Origin: Streptomyces abyssomicinicus
GTDB lineage: Bacteria > Actinomycetota > Actinomycetes > Streptomycetales > Streptomycetaceae
NCBI RefSeq assembly: GCF_008974245.1
Contig: NZ_BBZI01000005.1
Coordinates: forward strand, 1,474,751 to 1,538,750
Length of the DNA: 64,000 nt
Reading direction: 5' to 3'
Shown: positions 8,648 through 17,509 of the stretch, piece after piece
How positions within the stretch are numbered: position 1 is the stretch's first letter
Layout of the letters: each line of letters opens with the position of its first letter
Program-made: the position numbers and the translations under genes
Notes under the pieces: generated by a model
Told to the model about the DNA's origin: nothing
Seen by the model: the letters and a program-made list of their open reading frames with translations, nothing else
Databases searched by the model: none

Positions 8648-9553
8648 ATGGTCCGCACCGTCGTCGCCGGACTCGACGGATCGCCCGAGAGCCGCGCCGC
8701 CGTCGACTGGGCCGCCCGCGAGGCACGGATGCGGTCGGTGCCGCTGAAGATCGTGCACGTCCACGAGCCCACCCCGCCACGGCTGGCACAGGCCCCGTTC
8801 CTCGCCGAGGAGACCCGGCAGGACTGGGGGCGCGAGGTTCCACCGCAGGTCGCCGACGCGGTGCGCCGCGAGCAGCCCGGCCTGGAGGTCACCATCGAGG
8901 GAGTCGAGGGCCGCGCCCCCGTCGTGCTCACCGAGCAGGCCGGCCAGGACGGCCTGCTCGTCCTCGGCTCCCGCGGACTCGGCGGGATCAGCGGCTTCAT
9001 CGCGGGCTCCGTCGGCCTCGGCGTCATCGCCCACGCCGAGCACCCGGTGGTACTGGTCCGCGCGGGCGAGTCCGCCGTCGAGGAACACCTCGACGACCCG
9101 TCCGGCGGACGCAGCGACACCACGCCCTACCGGCCCGTCGTGGTCGGCGTCGACCCCGAGGACACCTCCGACGCGGTCCTCGAGTTCGCCTTCGAGTCGG
9201 CGGCCCGCCGCTCCGCCCCCCTGCGGGCCGTACAGGGCTACAGCCTGCCCGCCTTCTACGAATGGGCCGGATCCGTCGAGGGCGAGGCGTTCGGACGGAT
9301 GCGACGGCAGCAGAGCGAACTGCTGGAACGCAAGCTCGCCCCCTGGCGGGCCGCCCACCCGCGGGTGGAGGTGATCCAGGAGTCCGAGCCCGGCAAGGGC
9401 TCCGTGCTGCTCGCCGACGCGTCCCGCAACGCCTCCCTGGTCGTCGTCGGCCACCGCCTGCGCAGACACACGCTCGGGCTGCGCATCGGTGCGGTCGCCC
9501 ACGCCGTCCTGCACCACGCCGTCGCACCGGTGGCCGTGGTCCCCCATCCTTGA
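8648..9553 (+). CDS. Tandem universal stress protein (UspA x2)
   Basis: 301 aa from ATG 8648 with GGAGG 8 nt upstream. It has two Usp domains (about 1-140 and 158-300). The first has the ATP-binding pattern G-2x-G-9x-G-S (GSRGLGGISGFIAGSVG); in the second the corresponding loop is degenerate (GHRLRRHTLGLRIGAV). Such tandem Usps in actinobacteria often belong to hypoxia/dormancy regulons. It is followed after 57 nt by phosphoketolase and then the GH65 phosphorylase, so it probably heads a stress-carbon operon. The actual signal is not visible here. Confidence 0.9.
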   Translation: MVRTVVAGLDGSPESRAAVDWAAREARMRSVPLKIVHVHEPTPPRLAQAPFLAEETRQDWGREVPPQVADAVRREQPGLEVTIEGVEGRAPVVLTEQAGQDGLLVLGSRGLGGISGFIAGSVGLGVIAHAEHPVVLVRAGESAVEEHLDDPSGGRSDTTPYRPVVVGVDPEDTSDAVLEFAFESAARRSAPLRAVQGYSLPAFYEWAGSVEGEAFGRMRRQQSELLERKLAPWRAAHPRVEVIQESEPGKGSVLLADASRNASLVVVGHRLRRHTLGLRIGAVAHAVLHHAVAPVAVVPHP

Positions 9554-9610
9554 CGACGCGCCCGCCGTCCCCGCACACCGGATCCGACCGACGACCGATG
9601 GAGTCGCCCG

Positions 9611-11986
9611 ATGACCACGGCCCCGTACAAGGACGTCCTGCCCGAGGACGAACTGCGCACCCTGCTCGCGCACTGGCGGGCGGCCAACTACCTCTCGGCG
9701 GGGCAGATCTACCTGCTGGCCAACCCCCTGCTGACCGAGCCGCTGCGCCCCGAGCACATCAAGCCCCGGCTGCTGGGCCACTGGGGCACCTCCCCGGGCC
9801 TCAACCTGGTCTACACCCACATGAACCGGGTGATCCGCAAGCGGGACCTGGACGCGCTGGTGATCTGGGGGCCCGGACACGGCGGACCCTCGGTGGTCGC
9901 CAACTCCTGGCTGGAGGGCAGCTACAGCGAGACCTACCCCGACATCTCCCTGGACACCGACGGCATGGAGAGGCTGTTCCGGCAGTTCTCCTTCCCCGGC
10001 GGCGTGCCCAGCCACGTCGCCCCGGAGACGCCCGGATCCATCCACGAGGGCGGTGAACTCGGCTACTCGCTCGCCCACGCCTACGGCGCCGCCTTCGACA
10101 ACCCCGGACTGCTCGTCGCCTGCGTCATCGGCGACGGCGAGGCGGAGACCGGCCCGCTCGCCGCCTCCTGGCACTCCAACAAGTTCCTCGACCCCGTCCA
10201 CGACGGCGCCGTGCTCCCGATCCTGCACCTCAACGGCTACAAGATCGCCAACCCCACCGTCCTCTCCCGCCTCCCCGAGCACGAACTCGACGAGCTGCTG
10301 CGCGGCTACGGCCACGACCCCGTCCACGTCACCGGATCCGACCCCGAACAGGTCCACCGCGACATGGCGGCCGCCCTCGACCAGGTCCTCGACCGCATCG
10401 CGCTGATCCAGCGCACCGCCCGCCAGGAGGGCGTCACCGACCGCCCCCGCTGGCCCATGATCGTGCTGCGCACCCCCAAGGGGTGGACCGGCCCGTCCGA
10501 GGTCGACGGCGTCCCCGTCGAAGGGACCTGGCGCGCCCACCAGGTCCCGCTGTCCGGCGTACGCGACAACCCCGACCACCTGGTGCTCCTCGAACAGTGG
10601 CTGCGCTCCTACCGGCCCGAGGAACTCTTCGACGACACCGGCGCCCCCGTCGCCGACGTCCTGGCCTGCGTGCCCGAGGGCGCCAGGCGGCTCGGCGCCG
10701 GCCCGCACGCCAACGGCGGGCTGCTCACCCGCCAACTGCCCGTGCCGCCACTCGAGGACTTCGCCGTCCCCGTCGAGAGCCCCGGCTCGGGCCCCCACGA
10801 ACCCACCCGGGTGCTCGGCGCCATGCTCGAACAGATCATGCTGAACACCGCCTCCCGGCGCGACTTCCGCCTCGTCGGCCCCGACGAGACCGACTCCAAC
10901 CGCCTCTCCGCCGTCTTCGGCGCCACCGGCAAGGCGTGGCAGGGCGACACCCTCCCCGTCGACGTCAACCTCGACCGGCACGGCCGCGTCCTGGAGATCC
11001 TCTCCGAGCACCTGTGCCAGGGATGGCTGGAGGGCTACAACCTCACCGGGCGGCACGGCCTGTTCTCCTGCTACGAGGCGTTCGTCCACATCGTCGACTC
11101 GATGGTCAACCAGCACATCAAGTGGCTGAAGACCGCCCGCTCCCTTCCCTGGCGGGCGCCCGTCCCCTCCCTCAACTACCTGCTGACCTCGCACGTCTGG
11201 CGACAGGACCACAACGGCTTCTCCCACCAGGACCCCGGGTTCGTCGACCACGTCCTCAACAAGAGCCCCGAAGTGGTCCGCGTCTACCTGCCCCCGGACG
11301 CCAACACCCTGCTGTCGGTGGCCGACCACGCGCTCCGCAGCAAGGACTACGTCAACGTCATCGTGGCCGGCAAGCAGCCCTGCTTCGACTGGCTCACCAT
11401 GGACGAGGCCAAGGTGCACTGCGCCCGCGGAGCCGGCATCTGGGAATGGGCCGGCACCGAACAGGGCCGCGAACCCGACGTGGTCCTCGCCTGCGCCGGC
11501 GACGTGCCCACCCAGGAGGTGCTGGCCGCCGCCAAGCTGCTGCGGAGGCACCTGCCGGACCTCGCCGTCCGGGTCGTCAACGTCGTCGACATGACGCGGC
11601 TGCTGCCCAAGGAGGAGCACCCGCACGGGCTCTCCGAGGCCGAGTTCCACGGCCTGTTCACCTCGGACAAGCCGGTGATCTTCGCCTACCACGGCTACCC
11701 GTGGCTGATCCACCGGCTGGCCTACCGCCGTGCCGGACACGTCAACATGCACGTCCGCGGCTACAAGGAGGCCGGAACCACCACCACGCCGTTCGACATG
11801 GTCGTGCAGAACGACCTCGACCGGTACCGCCTGGTGATGGACGTCATCGACCGGGTACCCGGCCTCGCCGTGCGGGCCGCCGCCGTGCGCCAGGGCATGG
11901 AGGACGTCAGGGCACGTCACCACGAGCACATCCGTGCCACCGGCATGGACATGCCGGAGGTCGCGGACTGGGCCTGGAACGACTGA
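9611..11986 (+). CDS. xfp: Phosphoketolase (xylulose-5-P / fructose-6-P)
   Basis: 791 aa, typical length for the family. It is a thiamine-diphosphate enzyme that cleaves xylulose-5-P (and often fructose-6-P) with phosphate to acetyl-phosphate plus an aldose phosphate. Seen motifs: GHGGPS (about 94-99), [22 protein letters not shown], the ThDP motif [19 protein letters not shown] (about 176-194), and the C-terminal domain with [12 protein letters not shown]. No acetate kinase or phosphotransacetylase gene is adjacent. The location behind a Usp gene and before a GH65 phosphorylase suggests a carbon bypass used under energy or oxygen stress. Confidence 0.95.
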   Translation: MTTAPYKDVLPEDELRTLLAHWRAANYLSAGQIYLLANPLLTEPLRPEHIKPRLLGHWGTSPGLNLVYTHMNRVIRKRDLDALVIWGPGHGGPSVVANSWLEGSYSETYPDISLDTDGMERLFRQFSFPGGVPSHVAPETPGSIHEGGELGYSLAHAYGAAFDNPGLLVACVIGDGEAETGPLAASWHSNKFLDPVHDGAVLPILHLNGYKIANPTVLSRLPEHELDELLRGYGHDPVHVTGSDPEQVHRDMAAALDQVLDRIALIQRTARQEGVTDRPRWPMIVLRTPKGWTGPSEVDGVPVEGTWRAHQVPLSGVRDNPDHLVLLEQWLRSYRPEELFDDTGAPVADVLACVPEGARRLGAGPHANGGLLTRQLPVPPLEDFAVPVESPGSGPHEPTRVLGAMLEQIMLNTASRRDFRLVGPDETDSNRLSAVFGATGKAWQGDTLPVDVNLDRHGRVLEILSEHLCQGWLEGYNLTGRHGLFSCYEAFVHIVDSMVNQHIKWLKTARSLPWRAPVPSLNYLLTSHVWRQDHNGFSHQDPGFVDHVLNKSPEVVRVYLPPDANTLLSVADHALRSKDYVNVIVAGKQPCFDWLTMDEAKVHCARGAGIWEWAGTEQGREPDVVLACAGDVPTQEVLAAAKLLRRHLPDLAVRVVNVVDMTRLLPKEEHPHGLSEAEFHGLFTSDKPVIFAYHGYPWLIHRLAYRRAGHVNMHVRGYKEAGTTTTPFDMVVQNDLDRYRLVMDVIDRVPGLAVRAAAVRQGMEDVRARHHEHIRATGMDMPEVADWAWND

Positions 11987-12028
11987 CCGGCCGCCCGCCC
12001 ACCGCACCACACGTACCGAGGAGGCGCC

Positions 12029-14425
12029 ATGGGCGAGTGGACCTGGGAGTACGAGGGCTACGACCCGGCACAGGAGAAGCTGCGCGAGTCCCTGTGCACC
12101 CTCGGCAACGGATACCTCGCCACCCGGGGCGCCGTCCCCGAGTGCGCCCGGGACCGGGTCCACTACCCCGGAACCTACGCGGCCGGCTGCTACAACCGCC
12201 TCGTCTCCGACGTGGCGGGACGGCACGTCGACAACGAGGACGTCGTCAACCTGCCCAACTGGCTGCCGCTGCGCTTCCGCACCGGCACCGGCCACTGGTT
12301 CACCCCCGACACCCACACCGTCGAGGAGTACCGGCAGAGCCTCGACCTGCGCCGCGGCATCCTGGAGCGCACCCTGCGCTACCTGGACGCCGACGGCCGG
12401 GCCGTCCGGGTCCGCCAGCTCCGCGTCGTGCACATGGCCGACCCGCACCTGGCCCTGCTGCGCACCGAGCTCACCCCCGAGGGCTGGTCGGGGGCGCTGG
12501 AGATCGAGTCCGCGCTCGACGCCGGCGTCACCAACGGCAACGTCGACCGCTACAAGGACCTCGCCTCCCAGCACCTCACCCACGTCCAGCCCGGCGTCAC
12601 CGAGGAGGGCGTGGCCTGGGTGCGGTGCCGCACCACCACCTCGGACATCCGCATCGCGCTGGCCGCCCGCACCGAGGCCGACGCCCCGGCGGAGATCGTC
12701 ACCGAGCTGGGGGACACCTCCGTGGCCCGGCTGCTGCGCGTCTCCGTCGCCGACGGCCACACCGTCACCGTCGACAAGACCGTCGCCCTCCACACCTCGC
12801 GCGACCCCGCCATCAGCGACCCGGTGCACGCCGCCCTCGACCGCGTCGGACGGGCCGGCGGCTTCGAGACGCTGCTGGAGTCCCACTTCGCCGCCTGGGA
12901 ACAGCTGTGGCGCGGCGCGGAGCTCGACGTCGCCGGCGAGGCCGGACCGGTCCTGCGGGTCCACCTCTTCCACCTTCTCCAGGTCCTGTCCCCGCACACC
13001 GCCGAACTCGACGTCGGCGTGCCCGCGCGCGGTCTGCACGGCGAGGCGTACCGCGGCCACGTCTTCTGGGACGAGCTGTTCGTGCTGCCCTTCCTCAACC
13101 TGCACTTCCCCGAGGTCTCCCGGGCCCTGCTCACCTACCGCCACCGCCGCCTGGAACGCGCCCGCTTCAACGCCACCGACGCCGGGTACCGCGGCGCCCT
13201 GTACCCGTGGCAGAGCGGCAGCGACGGCCGGGAGGAGACCCAGCGGCTCCACCTCAACCCGCGCTCCGGCCGCTGGCTGCCCGACCACAGCCACCTCCAG
13301 TACCACGTCGGCTCCGCCATCGCCTACAACGTCTGGCGCTACGCCGAGGCCACCGGCGACACCGGCTTCCTGCACGGCAAGGGCGCCGACATGCTGCTCC
13401 AGATCGCGCGGTTCTGGGCCGACTACGCCACCTACGACAAGGAACTGGAGCGCTACCGCATCCGCGGAGTGGTCGGCCCGGACGAGTACCACGAGGCCTA
13501 CCCCGGCGCCACCCGCCCCGGGCTCGACGACAACGCCTACACCAACGTCGCCGCCTCCTGGGTCATCGCCCGCGCCCTCGACGTCCTCGGCGAACTCCCC
13601 GAACCGCTGCGCCGCGACATCACCGAACGCACCGGCGTCGACGACGCCGAACTGGAGCACTGGGACGACGTCTCCCGCCGGCTGCACGTGCCCTTCCACT
13701 CCGGGGTCATCAGCCAGTTCTCCGGCTACGGGGAACTCGAGGAACTCGACTGGCGCGGCTACCGCGCCCAGTACGGCGACATCCGGCGGCTCGACCGGAT
13801 CCTCGAGGCGGAGGGCGACACCGTCAACCGTTACCAGGCCTCCAAGCAGGCCGACGTCCTGATGCTCGGCTACCTCTTCACGCCGGGCGAGCTGCGCGCC
13901 CAGTTCCAGCGGCTCGGCCACGACCTCGACGACGAGACCTGGCTGCGCACCGTCGACCACTACCTGGCCCGCACCAGCCACGGCTCGACGCTCAGCAGCC
14001 TGGTCCACGGCTGGGTGCTCGCCCGCGCCCGGCGCGCCCAGGCGTGGGAGTTCGTCCAGGAGGCGCTGGCCGGCGACATCGCCGACGTCCAGGGCGGCAC
14101 CACGGGGGAGGGCATCCACCTGGGCGCCATGGCCGGCACCCTCGACATGGTCCAGCGGTGCCTGCCGGGCCTGGAGACCCGGTCGGGGGCCCTGCGGTTC
14201 GACCCCGTGCCGCTGCCGCAGATGTCGCGGTACCGGTTCTGCCTGCGGTACCGGGGGCACTGGGGGGTCAGGATCCGGCTGCGCCAGGACCAGCTGGAGA
14301 TCTCCGTCGCCGCGGCCGCGGAGGAACCGGTCACCGTGCACCTGGGGGAGTGGACCGAGTCGCTCGCCCCCGGCGAGACCCGCACGGTCTCCCTGCGGGA
14401 GTCCGAGGTGCCCGTACCCGGGTGA
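12029..14425 (+). CDS. GH65 glycoside hydrolase/phosphorylase
   Basis: 798 aa from ATG 12029 with GAGGAGG upstream. It has GH65 N-terminal beta-sandwich, (alpha/alpha)6 catalytic barrel and C-terminal domains. The general acid is E486 in VVGPDEYHEAYPG, matching the Glu of maltose phosphorylases. The phosphate-loop region (TSHGSTLSSLVHGWV) is present, favouring phosphorolysis of an alpha-glucoside such as maltose, trehalose, kojibiose or nigerose to beta-glucose-1-phosphate. No beta-phosphoglucomutase gene is adjacent, which is unusual. It lies 42 nt after phosphoketolase, so they are probably co-transcribed. The exact disaccharide cannot be assigned. Confidence 0.9.
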   Translation: MGEWTWEYEGYDPAQEKLRESLCTLGNGYLATRGAVPECARDRVHYPGTYAAGCYNRLVSDVAGRHVDNEDVVNLPNWLPLRFRTGTGHWFTPDTHTVEEYRQSLDLRRGILERTLRYLDADGRAVRVRQLRVVHMADPHLALLRTELTPEGWSGALEIESALDAGVTNGNVDRYKDLASQHLTHVQPGVTEEGVAWVRCRTTTSDIRIALAARTEADAPAEIVTELGDTSVARLLRVSVADGHTVTVDKTVALHTSRDPAISDPVHAALDRVGRAGGFETLLESHFAAWEQLWRGAELDVAGEAGPVLRVHLFHLLQVLSPHTAELDVGVPARGLHGEAYRGHVFWDELFVLPFLNLHFPEVSRALLTYRHRRLERARFNATDAGYRGALYPWQSGSDGREETQRLHLNPRSGRWLPDHSHLQYHVGSAIAYNVWRYAEATGDTGFLHGKGADMLLQIARFWADYATYDKELERYRIRGVVGPDEYHEAYPGATRPGLDDNAYTNVAASWVIARALDVLGELPEPLRRDITERTGVDDAELEHWDDVSRRLHVPFHSGVISQFSGYGELEELDWRGYRAQYGDIRRLDRILEAEGDTVNRYQASKQADVLMLGYLFTPGELRAQFQRLGHDLDDETWLRTVDHYLARTSHGSTLSSLVHGWVLARARRAQAWEFVQEALAGDIADVQGGTTGEGIHLGAMAGTLDMVQRCLPGLETRSGALRFDPVPLPQMSRYRFCLRYRGHWGVRIRLRQDQLEISVAAAAEEPVTVHLGEWTESLAPGETRTVSLRESEVPVPG

Positions 14426-14512
14426 GCGCCTGGTCACCACCACACCCGCACATACGGTAAGCTTGATCCGCACGATCACGCAGGGCAACCACGCGGTGGG
14501 GCCCCTGCGCAT

Positions 14513-14586
<74 letters not shown>

Positions 14587-14607
14587 CTTTACGAAGTCGC
14601 AGATGCA

Positions 14608-14640
14608 GGGGCCATTTCGGAGGAGATCCGAAATGGCCCC
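14608..14640 (+). terminator. Terminator of tRNA-Pro copy 2
   Basis: Perfect 14-bp stem GGGGCCATTTCGGA / TCCGAAATGGCCCC with loop GGAGA. Confidence 0.9.
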
Positions 14641-14692
14641 ATAGCTGTTCGGTGATCCCCGCCACAAGCAACAGCCGGAATCGGACATCGGC

Positions 14693-15517
14693 TCACGGGC
14701 CTGCGAAGCACCCCAAGACGGTCGCCTGGTCGAAGCGCCGCACCTTCACGTCCTTCCTCGCGATCGTCCAGAAGACGTCACCGCCGATGCGGAGGTTACC
14801 GAAGTCCAGGGCACCGCCATACCATTGAGCGAGAAGCGCCCAGTCGTCGGGACGAGGCCGCGCCCACGGGCTCGCCCGCCTGCCCTCCGGCTTCCCTGCC
14901 CTCCGTGCCGCCATGGCGGCGGACGCGGTGATGGGGTCGTCCTCGCCGTAGGCGTCCCTGGAGTATCCGTCGATCTGCAGGTGCGTCTCGTCGCGATCGT
15001 GCCCGTCCTCGTGCAGCACGTCCGACCAGGCCTGGCGCAGTTCCTTGGCGTGCGGGTGCTCGACGGGGTCGACAAGCACCTCGTTGTCCGGCAGGGAGAG
15101 GTCGTACTTCAGTCGTAGCTCTGCCCGGTCATGGCCGTCGCCCCCGGGGCGTTCATCGAGGGGCGTGCCGGCGGGGACGTACATCACCCGGCCGGAAGCG
15201 CCAAGGTCGTCGGGATGGAGTCGGGCGAAGAAGAGGAGCCGGCCGTCGGGGGGCAGTGCCAGAGTCGTCGCGTCGTCGGGCAGCGCGGCGAGGTCCAGCA
15301 TCGCGATCAGGCGCAGTCCTGCCGGGAGCTGGGGAGCGTCGGCGGGGAGCAGGTCGGGCCCGCCGAAGTGGCCCACGACCGGCCCGTCGACGGTGGACGC
15401 CAGGGTGGCGCAGGGGCGGGCGGCCTCGAGCCACCTCTCCACCTCCGCCGACGGGACGCCGCCCGCGAGCGCCTCCTCACGGAACCGGTTCATCCTGTCG
15501 AGCATCTCGGGTCTCAT
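14693..15517 (-). CDS. DUF1963 (YwqG-like) protein
   Basis: 274 aa from ATG 15517. The family pattern is visible: HFGGPDLLPADAPQLPAGLRLIAMLDL (about 49 on), GRLLFFARL, and the C-terminal WALLAQWYGGALDFGNLRIGGDVFWTI. DUF1963 proteins are cytosolic, sometimes linked to toxin-immunity loci, and of unknown biochemical function. Nothing toxin-like is adjacent here. It lies between tRNA-Pro copy 2 and the LLM island on the opposite strand. Confidence 0.8.
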   Translation of the reverse strand: MRPEMLDRMNRFREEALAGGVPSAEVERWLEAARPCATLASTVDGPVVGHFGGPDLLPADAPQLPAGLRLIAMLDLAALPDDATTLALPPDGRLLFFARLHPDDLGASGRVMYVPAGTPLDERPGGDGHDRAELRLKYDLSLPDNEVLVDPVEHPHAKELRQAWSDVLHEDGHDRDETHLQIDGYSRDAYGEDDPITASAAMAARRAGKPEGRRASPWARPRPDDWALLAQWYGGALDFGNLRIGGDVFWTIARKDVKVRRFDQATVLGCFAGP

Positions 15518-15835
15518 GCGGTGAACATAGTGGGGGCGGGTACCGGCCCATGGGCCGGGCCGAGAGGGCCCCGATGGATCGGGCAGCTCGAAGTCGCCGC
15601 TGCTGATCGTTTCGTGTCATCTCGCCGAGGCCGCGCCGCCCGTGCGACTGCCTCGGGGGAGCGTCCGCGGTGGCACCCGGACATTGCAGCCCTGTGAAAC
15701 CGGCGGAAGCGCGTTGACGCGTCGCCCTCCCTCTTCCCATGCTCGGGAGGAGCACGCGGCCTCGACCCGGCGGCCTGGGCGGAGGTGCCGCGGCGACCCT
15801 GCTCGAGGCCGCCACCCCCCCCCCGGAGGGCAACC
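15518..15835. other. Intergenic region upstream of LLM island
   Basis: No gene is supported in this 318-nt gap. A run of ten C residues (15815-15824) directly precedes the GGAGGG ribosome site of the first LLM gene and could be error-prone in sequencing. I found no riboswitch or HVDL-type leader peptide here. Confidence 0.5.
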
Positions 15836-16897
15836 GTGAAATTCCTCCTTCTCCCGCATCTGCCCCGCCAGGACAAGCCCGACGAGCTCCAGATCAAGGA
15901 ACTCGTCGACGGCGCCGTACTCGCGGAGGAATGGGGATTCGACGCCTACGGCATCGGTGAGCGCCACGACCGCCCCGCCGTCTCGTCCGCGCCGCCCGTC
16001 CTGCTGGCCCACATCGCCGCGCTGACCTCCAGGATCCGCCTCTTCACCGCGGTCACCACGCTCGGCATGCTCGACCCGCTGCGGGCCTTCGAGGACTACT
16101 CCACCCTCGACAACCTGTCCGGCGGCCGCCTCGAGCTCATCATCGGCAAGGGCGCCTATCCCCGCTCGGCCAAGCTGTTCGGTGTCACCCCCGACAACCA
16201 GTGGGGCCTTCTCCAGGAGAACTACGAGGTGTTCCGCCGCCTGTGGGAGGAGGACAACGTCACCTGGAAGGGGTCCCGGGGCCGCTCGCTCGACGCGGTC
16301 GAGGCACTGCCCCGACCGCTGCAGAGCAGGCTGCGGATCTGGCACGGAAGCGGCAGCAGCCCTTCCTCGGCGGACTTCGCCGCCCGCCACGGTGATCCGA
16401 TCTTCTCCTCGAACGGCAGCGGTCCCGTCGACCGGTACGCAAACCTCATGGACCACTACCGGTCCCGGTTCGCGGCGTACGGCCACGACCCCGCGCAGGC
16501 CCTGGTCGGCTCCGGCACCGCCGGCTACTTCGGCGCGCGCACCTCGCAGGAGGCCGTGGCCAAGTACCGGCCAGTCTTCGAGGCGCGACTCGCCGTCAAC
16601 CGGACCTTCGACGGCGGCTCCATCCGGTACGACACGGTGGAGGACTGGATCGCGGGCAGCTCCGTCCTCGTGGGCAGCCCACAGCAGATCATCGAGAAGG
16701 TGCTCGCCCAGCACCAGCGTCTCGGGCACGAGTTGCTGCACATCCACGTCGACGGCGAGATCCTCGCCGCAGCCGACCACACGGCCACCCTGGAACTGTT
16801 CTTCTCCGAGATCGCCCCGGTGCTCCGCCGCGAACTGCCCAGCCGTTCGCTCGAACCGGCGGTGCGGCCGCAATCGGCCAACCAGGCTCTGTCTTAA
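15836..16897 (+). CDS. LLM-class flavin-dependent monooxygenase
   Basis: 353 aa from GTG 15836, with GGAGGG about 7 nt upstream. It has a bacterial-luciferase-like TIM barrel: start KFLLLPHL, then GIGERHDRP, HIAALTSRIRLFTAVTT, LSGGRLELIIGKG and a C-terminal VGSPQQIIEK segment that holds the flavin phosphate. It is a close paralogue of the gene at 30985, with shared runs throughout. LLM enzymes use reduced FMN or F420 to oxygenate substrates, several of them organosulfur compounds. It ends 42 nt before a SAM-clan riboswitch. Partner reductase and substrate are unknown; the sulfur link comes from context. Confidence 0.85.
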   Translation: MKFLLLPHLPRQDKPDELQIKELVDGAVLAEEWGFDAYGIGERHDRPAVSSAPPVLLAHIAALTSRIRLFTAVTTLGMLDPLRAFEDYSTLDNLSGGRLELIIGKGAYPRSAKLFGVTPDNQWGLLQENYEVFRRLWEEDNVTWKGSRGRSLDAVEALPRPLQSRLRIWHGSGSSPSSADFAARHGDPIFSSNGSGPVDRYANLMDHYRSRFAAYGHDPAQALVGSGTAGYFGARTSQEAVAKYRPVFEARLAVNRTFDGGSIRYDTVEDWIAGSSVLVGSPQQIIEKVLAQHQRLGHELLHIHVDGEILAAADHTATLELFFSEIAPVLRRELPSRSLEPAVRPQSANQALS

Positions 16898-16939
16898 GGC
16901 CATTGACCCGGCGCGCGACCGCTCCGTAGCATGGCGCAC

Positions 16940-17017
16940 GGCATTGAGCGTCAGCGTCAAGCCCTGGCTCGCTGACCGGCAACCCTTCCACGCGACGGGG
17001 TGCTCCAGGTGAAAGCC
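16940..17017 (+). ncRNA. SAM-I/IV-clan riboswitch
   Basis: The order of conserved blocks matches actinobacterial SAM-IV/SAM-I-IV aptamers: TTGAGCGTCAGCG, CAAGCCCTGGCT, GCTGACCGGCAACCC, GGGGTGCTCCAGGTGA. Visible pairings are P1 GGC/GCC (16940-42 with 17015-17), P2 GTCAGC/GCTGAC (16950-55 with 16971-76), an apical AGC/GCT hairpin, and P3 ACCC/GGGT (16982-85 with 16998-17001). The SAM-core GGCAACC lies at 16978-16984. These aptamers repress sulfur/methionine genes when S-adenosylmethionine is high. This one lies between the first LLM gene and the leader ORF/ABC operon. Assigned by eye; a covariance-model search would decide the exact class. Confidence 0.75.
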
Positions 17018-17087
17018 CGGCGGGACCGACGACGGTTCCCGCAAGCGCGTGGCCCCGGTACGAGGGGCCGGAGACGGGAGGACCAGC

Positions 17088-17240
17088 ATGTGCCACGGTG
17101 GTGACCTGGCTGCCTCCCGCACTCTTTCGTGCACTGCCTCCTGCACCGGTTCCGGTGCGGACGCCACGGCGTTCTCCCGCCTCGCACGGCGACGTCACAT
17201 CGATCTGAAGCGCTCGACGAGCTGTCTCTGTCACGCCTGA
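17088..17240 (+). CDS. Cys-rich leader peptide upstream of ABC operon
   Basis: 50 aa from ATG 17088, with GGGAGGA 6 nt upstream. It is too short for most gene finders. The C-terminus RLARRRHIDLKRSTSCLC carries the R-x-H-[IV]-D-[LF]-x-R...C pattern shared with the two other leader ORFs in this island (29081 and 30468). Five Cys are present, two in the last five residues. Small ORFs of this type upstream of sulfur genes in actinobacteria act as cysteine-responsive attenuators. Unlike the other two, this one is extended N-terminally and has a strong ribosome site. It sits after the riboswitch and 269 nt before the binding-protein gene. Confidence 0.65.
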   Translation: MCHGGDLAASRTLSCTASCTGSGADATAFSRLARRRHIDLKRSTSCLCHA

Positions 17241-17277
17241 CAGCCCGTCACGCCTGTCGCGCGTAAGGCCTGACCGT

Positions 17278-17335
17278 ACGTCACGCCCGGCCCACCCGCG
17301 TAGGTGACGTCCGGCGATCCCGGCCGGCTCGCCGG
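17278..17335 (+). promoter_or_regulatory. Candidate attenuator hairpins after leader peptide
   Basis: ACGTCAC (17278-84) can pair with GTGACGT (17304-10), followed at once by CCGGCGA (17311-17) pairing with TCGCCGG (17329-35). The GTCACGCC in the last codons of the leader could compete for the same GTGAC, giving mutually exclusive folds. This is inference from base pairing only. Confidence 0.35.
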
Positions 17336-17509
17336 TCGTCGTCCCGTCACCGGCGCCGTCCCGCGCGTTTCCTCTCCGCCACCGTCCGCGGTGTCGTTCC
17401 CTTCCCAGCCCCTGTCTGCAGAGCGCTCCCCGCTGCCGGTGCCGACCTCCGGCCGGGGCCGCACGCCCGTGCGCGGTCGTGCGCGCTGAAACGAGTAGGA
17501 GTAACAGCA

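Noticed and set aside
10483..14460. Plus-strand 1325-codon ORF in another frame of phosphoketolase and GH65
   Set aside because: Arg/Pro/Ala-rich shadow; no family motifs.
8231..14512. Very long minus-strand open frame (over 2000 codons) opposite Usp, phosphoketolase and GH65
   Set aside because: Composition is Gly/Val/Arg/Asp-biased as expected of the antisense of high-GC coding DNA, no domain is recognisable, and the plus strand has three well-conserved enzymes.
15600..15697. RPRWHPDIAAL reading upstream of the first LLM gene as a further leader peptide
   Set aside because: His and Asp are misspaced, there is no Cys and no ribosome site.
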